A DNA stretch of 64,000 bases from Patiria pectinifera (lineage: Eukaryota; Echinodermata; Asteroidea; Valvatida; Asterinidae). Of this stretch, positions 24,401 through 35,200 are shown piece after piece. The stretch is from positions 37,282,900-37,346,899 of the forward strand of contig CM057149.1 of the NCBI GenBank assembly GCA_029964075.1. Direction: 5' to 3'. Every line of letters begins with the position of its first letter. Position 1 is the stretch's first letter. The translations under genes were made by a program, and so were the position numbers. The notes beneath the pieces are model-generated. The model saw only the letters and a program-made list of their open reading frames with translations, did not search any database and was not told the origin of the DNA.

Positions 24401-27400
24401 AACTCACTGCCGGGTAGTCACGTACAAAACAGGGATAATGAGATATTGTTGATCTTAAATAGTTTCGAACTGCGAGCTTCGAACATCTGTGGTTTTTTTT
24501 TCTCATATGGTTCTCTAATGATTCCTTGAAAACACATCCATGCCTTATTTTTATGTCTTTTTTACGCTTATAATCCGAGTCTCACTTAATAAAACCTGGG
24601 ACATCATCCATTGACCCGAAGAATCGATTCAGAAGAAAAGGGGGGGGGGAGGAACGTATAAAGTTTATGCGATGATTAATCAGATTTCAACTGAGGACGT
24701 TTGGTAGACACATGGCATTGACATATCTTTCTTCTGTGGATAGATATTATTTATTCTGAACCTTCTAAATTCCGAATGCTTGTGACAACAAAGAAAAGAG
24801 TGTCCTCATATACACCACACATTTTTCGTGTACAATGATCAGTGTACCACAAGTGCGTAACCAATGTCCGAACTTAAAAAAATGTATTCAAAAGAAGTGA
24901 AAAGTGGGATTTTTGGGAGCAAAATAGCCGAGAGTTGCCTCGTCTCCTAAGGTTTAATCTTCTCACCCAGGTTTCCCCATCCTGAAAGATTCTCCGGGGA
25001 CAATCCATGCGGAAAATCCCCGGACATGCAGCTATATACTCTTCCTATCCCCGCAGCGGATAACGAAAGAAAAGAAGAAAAAAGAAAAACCCACGCGATA
25101 ACAAAGACGATTGATCCGTGGAGCAAAGAGCACAAAGCTCATCTTCCCTATTGATGAAAGCCAAGACACTTTGGGAACAAACAAAGCCCCCCCCCCCCAA
25201 AAAAAAAATAGAATAGAAGGGCAGATGGCTCCTCAACTCTCTAACCAGGAGGAAAATAAACCCCAGCTTAACGGGAGAGATGGAATAAAGGACAATACTC
25301 TGAGAAAGGCTCACAGATTTCGGGCTCAGGTTGACCAGGAAATATACTTTTCTTGTCAATCCAACTTCATCAGTTCGTTTTACCAGTGAGAAAAGGGGAT
25401 ACAAAATTGTTCAACTCAAAACGATCATAGACCTAGAAAAAGGTGGCACGCTTGTATTTGAGACTAAGCGCAGTACGATGTAATATACACGCCACTAATA
25501 AAACTTTATTAGCTGCGATTAATCGCGGGCGAGTTGTCACTGTTATGCAAAATCATGATGAGTTATTTACTGGGTGTGTGATGCAGTGAAGCGAATGTCC
25601 TGGCAGTTCAACAGGTATACATGTACATGTACCCGTACGGGGACTACATACATTGTAATATGGAGATAATTCACTTGCAAGCTGCCTTCCCCTAATCAGA
25701 CTGAAATGTTGAAATACAATCAATCGGCATATAAATGATTCGAGGCTTTTCATGTATATTATGCAGGTTTCATTACTGATTCATCCATCCAGGAAGACAT
25801 TTTGGTCCGGTGAGAAACGCACAAAATCTATTTATCGGTAATTTAAATTTGATCATGATTTGTCGTGAGTGAGACAGGTTTTTACATCAAAGGCTTCACT
25901 ATGACTTCGTAATTATCGAAAAGTTTTTACTGTGTACATAAAGAACGTGCAAATAATGAGTCCCCCCGAAACAATTAATAAAGACGGTTAAAAAAATGCA
26001 AAACGAAAATGTATCGCACAAAAAAATAATCCTGGCGGTTCAACAATTTTCTGTTTGTTGGGTGGGTTGTTTGTTTGTGTTTGTTATAAGAGGCTTGCAA
26101 GATTCGAAGAATGACCAAAATAAGAGAAAGGGGGTCCTACTAGTTATGTTTCAAACTTGGAAAGAATGCAGCACTCGCACGCCCTTTTGTTAAATAATAG
26201 CACGAAACACATAAGAAAATGTATGATTTATGTTTTACAAATTTCGAATGCTTCTTAGTCCAAATTTAGTAACTTCCAACAATTCAAAACATATTTGTAA
26301 ATGTCTAAAATTTGAAAGGGGAGTCGGAATACTTACTAATTCTTTTCCCAAATTGCCATAGTAACAGTTTGAAATAACACAAATATAAAAAGGTGATTTT
26401 AAACACAACAGGGCAGCAATCGCGTCAGAGCGATGAATTAATTAGTCGTATATCAAGCTTGCATCAAAATAGGGAATGCTTACACATTTACCAGAATAAA
26501 TTAACTGAACAGTAATCAAATTTGTATAGTATACTTCTCAGGGCTCTATCAAAGAAAACCAATCTTAAGACATAAGAAGACAAAGACATTTCTGAGTGTC
26601 CATCCCAGCACGTACCGAAGACCCTTTGCCGGTTTCTTTTTGTATCTTTTGTCGCCGATGTTCTGAATAAACAGTTTACACACACGAGGGCCGAAGTCAG
26701 CACCAGCGAATAGAATAAAAATCAATGGCGAAATCTGTATTATTGCGATGCTTTGGGCGACTAGTCTAAGGGTCGAATGACTGAGAAATATTCTGGGAAT
26801 TAGTGAAGTAACTTACCGATTGTCTTATCTCAGTCTCCTGATGAGTTGGTCTGTGATGTTGAAGATGAGGCAACGTTTGTGTGTGTTGGTCGTGGGACTG
26901 GTCATCAGCTACACAAATCGCCTGTGCTTTACACGGGTAGAAACATTCAGTATCAATCGCCCGTCTCGGCTCCATTTCGATGAATAGTTTAACCCCTCTA
27001 AAAATGTATAAAAAGCGATGGCATCTCTTTAAGCGGAGCAAGGCCGGTGTTAACAATAGGCTTTTCATGGGATCTCCGCTAAGTCCGGCTGGACTAGACG
27101 GTCATTGGACAGCGGGGTGGCTTGAGTCTTTTGGCATGGTAATCAACGCCTCACCGCCCCGCTGACCGCCTGACCAGTTGTGTCCACGGAATGTCGCCGT
27201 CGAATCGGCCACAGAACCGGCAATCAGCGATGGAAGAAGAGATAGAAACGTATGGCGATCGGAGCATTTACATAAAAAATAATTATGGCCATCCGTCAGC
27301 GCCCGCCGGTCATATCGAATGGAGTGTTACGTAAGAGTTACGTAACGTCAGAGCGAGAGATTCGCAACGTATGTCATTAGCATCCCTGAACTTGTGGTCT

Positions 27401-28165
27401 TTCCATTCGCAGGCTAATGATGGTACATTGTAATTTGTAGCTCATTAATCTTGTGCTGTCATTGTAGACAAAGAGCTAATTAATCGGTTGGGGTCTATAC
27501 ACAGAATAAGACATTTGTGATATTACTGACATCGATGTCGGATATACCTTTAGAAACATTTTCTGAAGGAGAAAAAAATACTTGCAAATGAAAGCCAAAC
27601 ATGTTTTTTTCCCCCTGTATTAATTAAATAAAAATAATGGATTAAAAATTAGTCTTACCAAACAAGCGATGCACAAAATATAAAAATACAGAAAAGAAAG
27701 CAAATTAAAGATAAGGAAAATAATGAAGAAAAAATTTGATGTTAAATGAGTCTCGAAAATGAATCTCATTCCCTCTATCACCAAAACGTTCTTTTTGTAT
27801 TCAGTATTAAAAAAAATAGCTGCGTACTGTCAAGAGAAGGTTCTACTTTGACAACAACAAAAAAGGAAAGGGGGAGTTCAATTTTCAAGGCTCTGACAAA
27901 TCATTCGGCGTTAAAACTCCATTTCTGGGGCGGGGTCCGGGCGAAGCTTAGACATCGCTATTGGGCCATTTTGACGTCGGAACAGGCAACTCCTTGTGAA
28001 ATTTCACCCTTCAAGATCAGACAGTCGCGCTAAACTAACAATTCCTAAGATTGGAATTAGGTACATGAAAAGTTCGACCGTTTCAAGCAGGAGCGAGCGA
28101 CTGGACGAAAGATCGACTGTTGGAGTCTTACGGAACTAGTCAAATTAAATAAATAAAATAAAGAA
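18452..28165. other. Long stretch with no gene supported
   Basis: Nearly 10 kb without a convincing exon. The longest open frame (18,865-19,230, minus) has no recognised domain. From 22,090 to 22,450 there are several CCAAT/ATTGG motifs. From 23,640 to 23,850 the sequence is a loose GGTTTAGTTT-rich run. From 27,280 to 27,490 there are several TAATTA/ATTA motifs in otherwise non-repetitive DNA. Some of these may be regulatory DNA of a gene outside the window. Confidence 0.4.
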
Positions 28166-28470
28166 ATGGGCGTGGTTAGGAGCCCACTCCTCCACCGAGA
28201 GACCCGGAACCATGCAACTCCTCTTCCTTGTTTGGCCGGACACTCCCACCGATTATCTACGGGACAGGCAAGGAGAAGCAAATCTAAACGAACTCACCTG
28301 ATCCCACAGTGGTTGTGAGTTTACTGGGCTGGACGTGACGGAATGGGCGTGGTTGGGAGCCTTCTCCTATACATTGACTGTGAACTACATACCAGCGGAG
28401 ACCCAAGAATCTTGCAACTCTTCCTCCTTCTTTGGCCACGCCCACCGTGGCCACACCCACCGATTACCGT
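28166..28470. repeat. Diverged direct repeat pair
   Basis: GGGCGTGGTTAGGAGCC at about 28,168 and GGGCGTGGTTGGGAGCC at about 28,344 begin two related segments. Both continue through GAGACCC, TTGCAACTC or ATGCAACTC, a TTGGCC block and CCACCGATTA. This looks like an old local duplication. Confidence 0.6.
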
Positions 28471-28639
28471 GCTGTCAAATGAGACACCGACGGTGATCAT
28501 TTGTATTAATCCAAAAAGTAACAAAGTAGCGAATTATTATCAAAAAGCTTACTTGGATCTCGAACATCGCACTATTACTAAACACCCCGTGAACTTATTC
28601 CGTCCGACTTGCTGTCATTTGGAAAAAATTCAGAAATGT

Positions 28640-28870
28640 AGGTGATTTCCAACGATCAGTCAATGGACTGATTTTTGGAAAATGCAGAATGCTATGGATC
28701 GTGTTTCGTGATCAAAAGATTTTCACTATGTTCTCGAAAAGCGTCATGTCCACTGAGCTGAAACTTCAACAGGGTAGGTTTTGAACACTCTTCTTTGGAT
28801 TTTGAGTAATTATTGGAAACGAACAAATTGCATGAAAAGCAAATGATCCTAATTTGCCTTTAAGCAATGT
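28640..28870 (+). repeat. Interspersed repeat, inverted partner at 30,745
   Basis: The segment containing GAGCTGAAACTTCAACAGG, GATTTTGAGT and GCAAATGATCCTA recurs reverse-complemented at 30,745-31,005. A more diverged relative (GAGCTGAAATTTTGACAGG) lies near 36,540. It is probably the remains of a DNA transposon family. Confidence 0.55.
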
Positions 28871-29189
28871 TGATGACGATTACGTCATGACGAGACTGAG
28901 ACAAAGCGACGACCAAGACGATAACCATAATGACAAGGTAACCACAATGACAAGGGTGACAACAAAAGCTCTGAGATGTTTCCATTCATTTTATTACAAA
29001 CGATTACAAGTTCAAACAATAAACAATATATACTGTGTCCCCATCCCAATTTATTTCAAAATTGATCACCAAAGAATTTAAAATACAACAAATGTATATC
29101 CGAAATCTAAAACACGTGACCACCATTCACATGACCTAGGCCACAGAATCGCCATGTTTGGTACCAAAACGAGGCTGAAGTCTCAATAC

Positions 29190-29326
29190 GAGAATTTCAA
29201 ATTAGCATTGAAACTAAGGCTCTCGGTGCTAAGCCATAATATGATTTGGGGAACTTTTCTTGTTTTAATCCTCTTAACAGAAGACAGCACTAGGGCCCTC
29301 GGTTTGAAGTGCTAGTTTGAAATTCG
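29190..29326. mobile_element. Small palindromic element, related to 14,474
   Basis: Ends AATTTCAAATTAGCATTGAAA and its worn inverted counterpart enclose ATCCTCTTAACAGAAGACAGC. It matches the 14,474-14,606 element in inverted orientation. Confidence 0.5.
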
Positions 29327-29530
29327 TTAATACAAAGACTATTTCGCATAGTTACTATGTAGATTACTAAGCTATTGATTAACCATTCAAGAAACAAAGG
29401 GCCCACTGCCTAGAAATGTACACAAACAAAATACCACTTTCATATAGCAAATGGAAAAAAATTACTGATAATATAAAAACAACACTTTTGCACAAACAAT
29501 AGTTGTTGCATAGCAGGGATGTGTTTATAA

Positions 29531-29615
29531 TTTCAAAGATTGCATTTAAGAAAAAAATGTCATTACTATATCCATTTATGGTAATGGCATTTTTTCTTTA
29601 ATGCAATCTTTGAAA
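29531..29615. repeat. 85-bp hairpin, near-perfect arms
   Basis: TTTCAAAGATTGCATT at 29,531 is answered by AATGCAATCTTTGAAA ending at 29,615. Pairing continues inward over about 35 bases per arm with small gaps, leaving a short loop. It is probably a MITE; folding as a small RNA precursor is possible but there is no evidence for expression. Confidence 0.65.
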
Positions 29616-30744
29616 TGTACCTTTGTGTTCAATTTAACGTTATTTGTAATCTTCCTATTGCGATTTTAAGGGCGTTTTTGGCGCCTTTTCGGTTTTTATG
29701 CTAATGCAAATTTCCATATTCTTTAGCAAAACTGTGATGCCATTCAAGGCAGACACTTCAGTTTCACATCTGCTTCAGCACAAAAAGTCGCCAGAATTCT
29801 AAGGGTTTTAGGGTTTCGTTTTTGGTTAAGTATATGACAGTAAGACAATGAGAAACTTTATGCACACATTTTTATAATAAGCCGAAGTTTGGGTTTACAG
29901 TTTGAAGAGAAACGCCTTATCTGAAGAGCGTGTTCCTAAAGTGACATCACAGCAACAGCGCCCTCAGTTGAAAAAAAATGAAACATTTTAAAGCATGAAA
30001 AAGTACACTTTGCAAACATTTTTGCCAAAAAGGTATGTCTCATAGTTTTGATACATTTCAGAGGAATGGATATTTGCTACAATTATGCCCCAGTGTAAAA
30101 TTCATTTCATGAACCCTTTAAGAATTGAATAAACTAAAACAATTGGAATTCCAGGCTATAATATATGACTATAATCATCCCGGACTTATAGAACTACCTT
30201 TTCTACTACAAAAGTTTAGAATAGAGATAGATTAAATTGAATAGTTTGTATATAAAAAATATGTACAACCACAGTAAACACCCATCTTTGAATAAAATAT
30301 TAACATATTATATGAATAGTGATTATGCCAACATTTACAATATAATGCAGTATTATTAAAACACATTAACCCAATTCAAATATGTCTTAAAAAGTTGGAA
30401 ATTTTGACATCATGTCACTCAAAAAGTGTATATTTTCATTTCGCTGAAGGGAGGGGGGGGAGGTTGTTAAATTGAGTTTTGAGATTTGCCTTGATTTCCA
30501 TTACAAATTCCTAAGCACCACAAATGTTTGCTTACTGAACAATTTTCCTAAAAAAATGTTTTATAGGATTAATCCCAGTTCAGAATATGTTATGCTCTAC
30601 ACTGACACCAGGTAAAAGAAAAAAAACTAACATATTTTTAAAATTTTAATAAACATTTATACACCAAATAGATTCACACCTGTAAATACTTACTTTTGTA
30701 CTTATATTGTGAAACACTGTACAATAAATGAGACTTTACAGTTT

Positions 30745-31005
30745 CAAGGCACAGAGGATCATTTGGGCTTTTTTTTTCATGCATTTTGTTCGCTTCCTAT
30801 AACACCACTCAAAATCTAAAAAAGAATGTTCAAAACCTAACCTGTTGAAGTTTCGGCTCAGTGGATATTACCCTATTTGAGAAAACAGTTCAAAACCATG
30901 CACAACTTTTTGATCACGAGACAAGATTGGGTCAATAGTAAGCTTTTGACAATAATTGGTAGGTTACTTTCGGGATAAATGCAAATGATCCTACATGCCT
31001 TTAAA
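30745..31005 (-). repeat. Interspersed repeat, inverted partner of 28,640
   Basis: Read on the minus strand it follows the order of the 28,640-28,870 segment: TTTAAAGGCATGTAGGATCA, a glycine-free AT-rich middle, then CACTGAGCCGAAACTTCAAC. The pair brackets roughly 1.9 kb of AT-rich DNA. No coding content. Confidence 0.5.
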
Positions 31006-31233
31006 GGTGCTGTCATGTCATGGATGGAAACACTGACCTTATACTAGGAAGGGAGCCCTCTTGTGGATACTTTTTGTTAGTTTGTCAAGTGGAGTGATCA
31101 GTATTGACCAAATCAAGGAGGTTTCTGTTCCTAGATCTTATGCTTTATGTAAGCCGCACACTGTTATTAACATGGCTTCTGACTAGCACCCCTTGAAAAA
31201 AGATATTGACAAAACGGGGAACCGCCAACATAG

Positions 31234-31306
31234 AGCTGGATAGCTCAGTTGGTAGAGCACAGGAACAGCAATCTGGAGGTCGCGGGTTCAAACCCCACTC
31301 TAGTCA
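31234..31306 (+). pseudogene. tRNA-like sequence (Ala-AGC-like), SINE head or tRNA pseudogene
   Basis: All cloverleaf lengths fit. The acceptor is 31,234-31,240, the D arm GCTC/GAGC, the anticodon stem 31,260-31,264 with 31,272-31,276, a T arm with TTCAAAC, and the acceptor strand 31,299-31,305. Against function: C instead of T before the anticodon, mismatches in the anticodon and T stems, an A-C closing pair, and no clear T-run terminator. It lies downstream of the EGF gene, antisense to it. Confidence 0.55.
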
Positions 31307-31943
31307 ATTTCTTTGTTCAACTTTAAAATTATTATTAATATTGTAAACTTGTATAATTTAAAAAAAGGGAGATATTGAATGACACAAATAGCTGCAGTCT
31401 GAGTTGTATGAGGCTTAAACAATACATAGAGTAATCAATTAATTACAGTACACTAATTCTCATTAAGTTTCTTCAGCAGCAGTCATTGTGAATAAGTAAT
31501 CTAGCACATGCTACTGCAGCCATCCAACGTAAACAAAACTCTACTTTCCCAGTCACAAATCAAACTAAGAATTCTCAACCCTTTGCTCCCAATCTTCATG
31601 CTTAAAACACGTCTATTGTTATAAAATGGAATAATATGTAATTAGAGTAAATATTCAGAAATTTCATTAGAAATCCTTTGACCCGACCTAGGACCTCCGA
31701 GCACAATATTTACAACCTCCTCCTTCTCTACCCAAGCCACACCCCTCCCACTTCTACTTTGTAATCCAACCATTGGTCCGTCTAGTGATGTCGTTCAGAT
31801 GGTTTTCAAGACCTCACACAAATGATCGCAAAATGGAACATCGGATTTGGTTCAAGCCCAACATGAACGAACAAACACTTTGATTTTGAACTGACACATA
31901 AGTTGGGTTGTTTTAATGATAAAATAGTATTTGAAAATTACCA

Positions 31944-31973
31944 TTTAATTTAATTTAATTGGAATAATTTAAT
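31944..31973 (-). terminator. Candidate poly(A) signal cluster (ATTAAA x4)
   Basis: On the minus strand ATTAAA occurs four times, starting at 31,973, 31,959, 31,954 and 31,949, about 180-205 bases past the stop codon of the EGF gene. ATTAAA is the commonest variant of AATAAA. The nearest AATAAA on this strand that I find is about 3 kb further (29,050-29,055). Cleavage here would give a 3' UTR of roughly 220 bases. This is inference from position only. Confidence 0.35.
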
Positions 31974-32153
31974 TGATCTCTAAAACGACTCAAAAGTTGA
32001 TTCAAATATTGGTGTTCTTTCATCAAATGAAGAAACAACTAAGCTAGTTATTGGACTTATTTTGTCTCTGAAAATGTAAAAAACTTATCTATCTTACGAG
32101 GTATGGAAAGGTCTAGGAAAGGTCTCAACCACTTTACTGGGTCCTGTCCGTGA

Positions 32154-32251
32154 TTACCAATGAAGCAGCCAGGCTAGCATCATGGCTCCAACCATCAGGA
32201 TCCAAGACGTCATCAGTGTGCTTGCTGAACCTCCAGGAGGTCCGAAGTCAG
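32154..32251 (-). CDS. Exon 21: C-terminal GPI-signal-like exon with stop
   Basis: A strong acceptor (pyrimidine tract, then CTTAG) precedes 32,251. In phase 1 it encodes DFGPPGGSASTLMTS, then the 16-residue hydrophobic end WILMVGAMMLAWLLHW, then TAA (32,156-32,154). Small residues (GGSAS) followed by a short polar spacer and a hydrophobic tail running to the stop is the known layout of GPI-attachment signals. A single-pass membrane anchor without a cytoplasmic tail is the alternative. The phase matches the exon 20 donor exactly. Confidence 0.75.
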
Positions 32252-35200
32252 CTAAGATGAGAAAAAGAGAGATAAAAGAGTAATAAGGGATGGTTAGGGC
32301 TGGAGGGGAGGGGGAGTCCTGGTTCAACACTGGATCTGGATTTGGTTTCCGAAGTGCAGTCAGTTCCGATGCCTTGCAACCATGGTCGGGCTGCTGTAGC
32401 AGAAGAAAGCACTATCAACATGAATCAAATCCAGGCTTGAGAAATTGGCAACTCGAACTCCAAGCCTAGAAATTCTAAGCTTGTCTCACGTGCATGAAAG
32501 AAGACATGCACTGTCATTCAAGCTATTAAATGCACACATGGGTTAAGCTTGGATTTTCTTTCGTCAGAGTGCCAATATTCCCAAGCCCGCATTCCACTCA
32601 TCGTGTTGGTAGCGCCCTCCACCGCTAAGAACTGGCTAGGCTTGCCAGGGAGTGGGACCGTCTACATGAAGGGAACGAAATCACAATCCCGTCTAAAGCC
32701 AAGACAAGGGAGGGGAGGAGACTAATCAAGAGGTGGGAGGAGTTACATTAATTCCTTAGACGATCTTTTAAGCTAGATATGACTATAGATCATCAATAGA
32801 CCTTTCCCGCCTGTCAATGAAACAGTGCCCATTGACCAATTAGTTTGCAACATTTGGTCAGGTGACCACAGTAGCTCAGCCAAACTTGGTCACAAGCACT
32901 TTGAGAAATGTGCACAGACCAAAGATGGGCGGGGCATATGACTGAATCTGGACTGCTCCATTTGGTATTTTAGAGCTTGGATGATGACTTTTGTTGGGTT
33001 TTGCCTCTCATTGATGCAATTTATTATATGGATAGTGGAGCACTGTATGCTGTATGCTAATATAAGTACTTTCCAATAGCCTGTGAGAAAAACTTGAGAA
33101 TTTCACTAAAGCGGAGCTCGAACCTACAACCTCCTGTTGACTGCTGCAGTGGTCTTTACCAATACACCACGTGCCGCAGTGGCTTGGCGGATTAGAATAG
33201 GATATCAGATTAGAATCACATTAGATTCAACATTGGGTTTTTGCCCTGACTAAGCACTGCTTACTCAGTTTTGTCCGAGGGGTTGCGAGACAAATTCACA
33301 AGCTTACTCGGATGGGACTCGAACCCATGACCTCCTGTGCACTGGTGCAAACGTCTTACCGCTCGACCAGTGGGCTAGCTGATGCACATTTCATCTTATA
33401 AAGAATCATGCAGACATATATCAATGGGTACTACAGGCAGTGTATTGGGGATACAGTTTGCATCAGTTGTTTTAGCCCAAAAGTTCTGTGAAACCTGGCC
33501 CCGATTCTGCATTTTTCCAGCAACTGAGATACTCACGTGTTCGGCAGGTGTTACCGGTATAGTTTGGTGGACACACGCAGGTGAACTGATTCTGGCCAGT
33601 AACTGAGCAGGTGCCTCCGTTTGCACAGTAATTGGCTGGGCAGGTGGTCGTGACAATAGCTGTCAAATAAAACAATGAAGTGTTTTTGGCGGTACAGAGA
33701 ATAATAGGCAGTGTTCTTTGGGGCAGTACAGGGAGTAACAGGGTGGTTTGGGGCAGTACAGGGAGTAACAGGCAGGGTGGTTTGGGGCAGTACAGGGAGT
33801 AACAGGCAGGGTGGTTTGGGGCAGTACAGGGAGTAACAGGTAGGGCGGTTTGGGGTGGTACAGGGAGCAACAGGCAGGGTGGTTTGGGGCAGTACAGGGA
33901 GAAACAGGCAGGATGGTTTGGGGCGGTACAAGGAGTAACAAGTAGGGCGGTTTAGGGCAGTACAGGAAGTAACAGGTAGGGGGTTTGGGGCAGTACAGGG
34001 AGTAACAGGCAGGGTGGTTTGGGGCGGTACAAGGAGTAACAAGTAGGGCGGTTTAGGGCAGTACAGGGAGTAACAAGTAGGGCGGTTTGGGTGGTAGAGT
34101 GACTACATGTAATAGGTAATTGTAACAGTGAAACAATATTACAACAAATTATTGCCCTTCTTTTTTTTTCGTGATTTGAAAAATGGAACAAATCACAACA
34201 GTGTACATTCTACTGGGAGTAGAAATGGACCCAACAATAAACTCTCAGCCTGCTGATCAAGGGTAACATAGTTCAATGCCGAAAATTCAAAAATGGAATT
34301 CTAACTAGATGTCTGACATATGATTGAATAGAAACAGAGTGGGCAAAATGTGTAGATCAGCTGTTTCAAGTTTGTGAGGCTGCAAACCCTCCAATGTTTC
34401 TTGTATTCCGAAGTGACAATACAATAATTTTGCCACACCACGACGTGACAGATCATCCATGGACTTTTTGCAAAGGACATGTCACTTCGTGGTTCTGCAA
34501 CTATATCCAAGATGTGTCACTTAGTGGTGCGACAAACAAAATTGACAAATTCTGTGACTGAAAAGCTGACTTACGGATGTCACAATTTACTCCCATGTAA
34601 CTTCCCCTACACGTGCACCTGTACGTGGACCCAGGCTGGGTGGAACATACGCCGTTATTTTTGCAGGGGTTTGGCACACAAGAAAACTCTCCTGTAATTG
34701 ACATAAAAAAAAAGACAACACAAAGTTATTGCCACTATTAAGGATTGATTTGTAACTATATCTGAAGGCTAATCTGGAGTGGAGACAACTTCATCTCAAT
34801 TACCTGATGCCTTGTGTTTTACCTTGTGATCACTTGTGATTACCTGCGACGACTTTTAATGACTTGTAATGGACTTATGATTGCCTTGTGATGACTTGTG
34901 ATGGACTTGTGATAGACTTGTGAATGCCTTGTGATGGACTTGTGATGACTTGTGATGACTTATGATTGATGACTTATGATTGATGACTTGTGATTGACTT
35001 TTGATGACAGGTAATGGACTTATGATTGACCTGTGATGACTTGTGATTGACTTATGATTGACTTGTGATGACTTGTGATTGACTTATGATTGATTTGTGA
35101 TGACTTATGATTGAATTTTGATGACTTGTGATTGACTTTTGATGACTTGTAATGGACTTATGATTGACCTGTGATGACTTGTGATTGACTTATGACTGAC

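Noticed and set aside
31234-31306. Functional tRNA-Ala gene
   Set aside because: C at position 33, several stem mismatches and no T-run terminator; a SINE head or pseudogene is more likely.
33472-34191. Long minus-strand frames rich in TPCTAPN/YSLYCPK
   Set aside because: They are translations of the 34-bp minisatellite; 34 is not a multiple of three, so all three frames carry similar text. Only the EGF part of one frame (33,537-33,659) is real.
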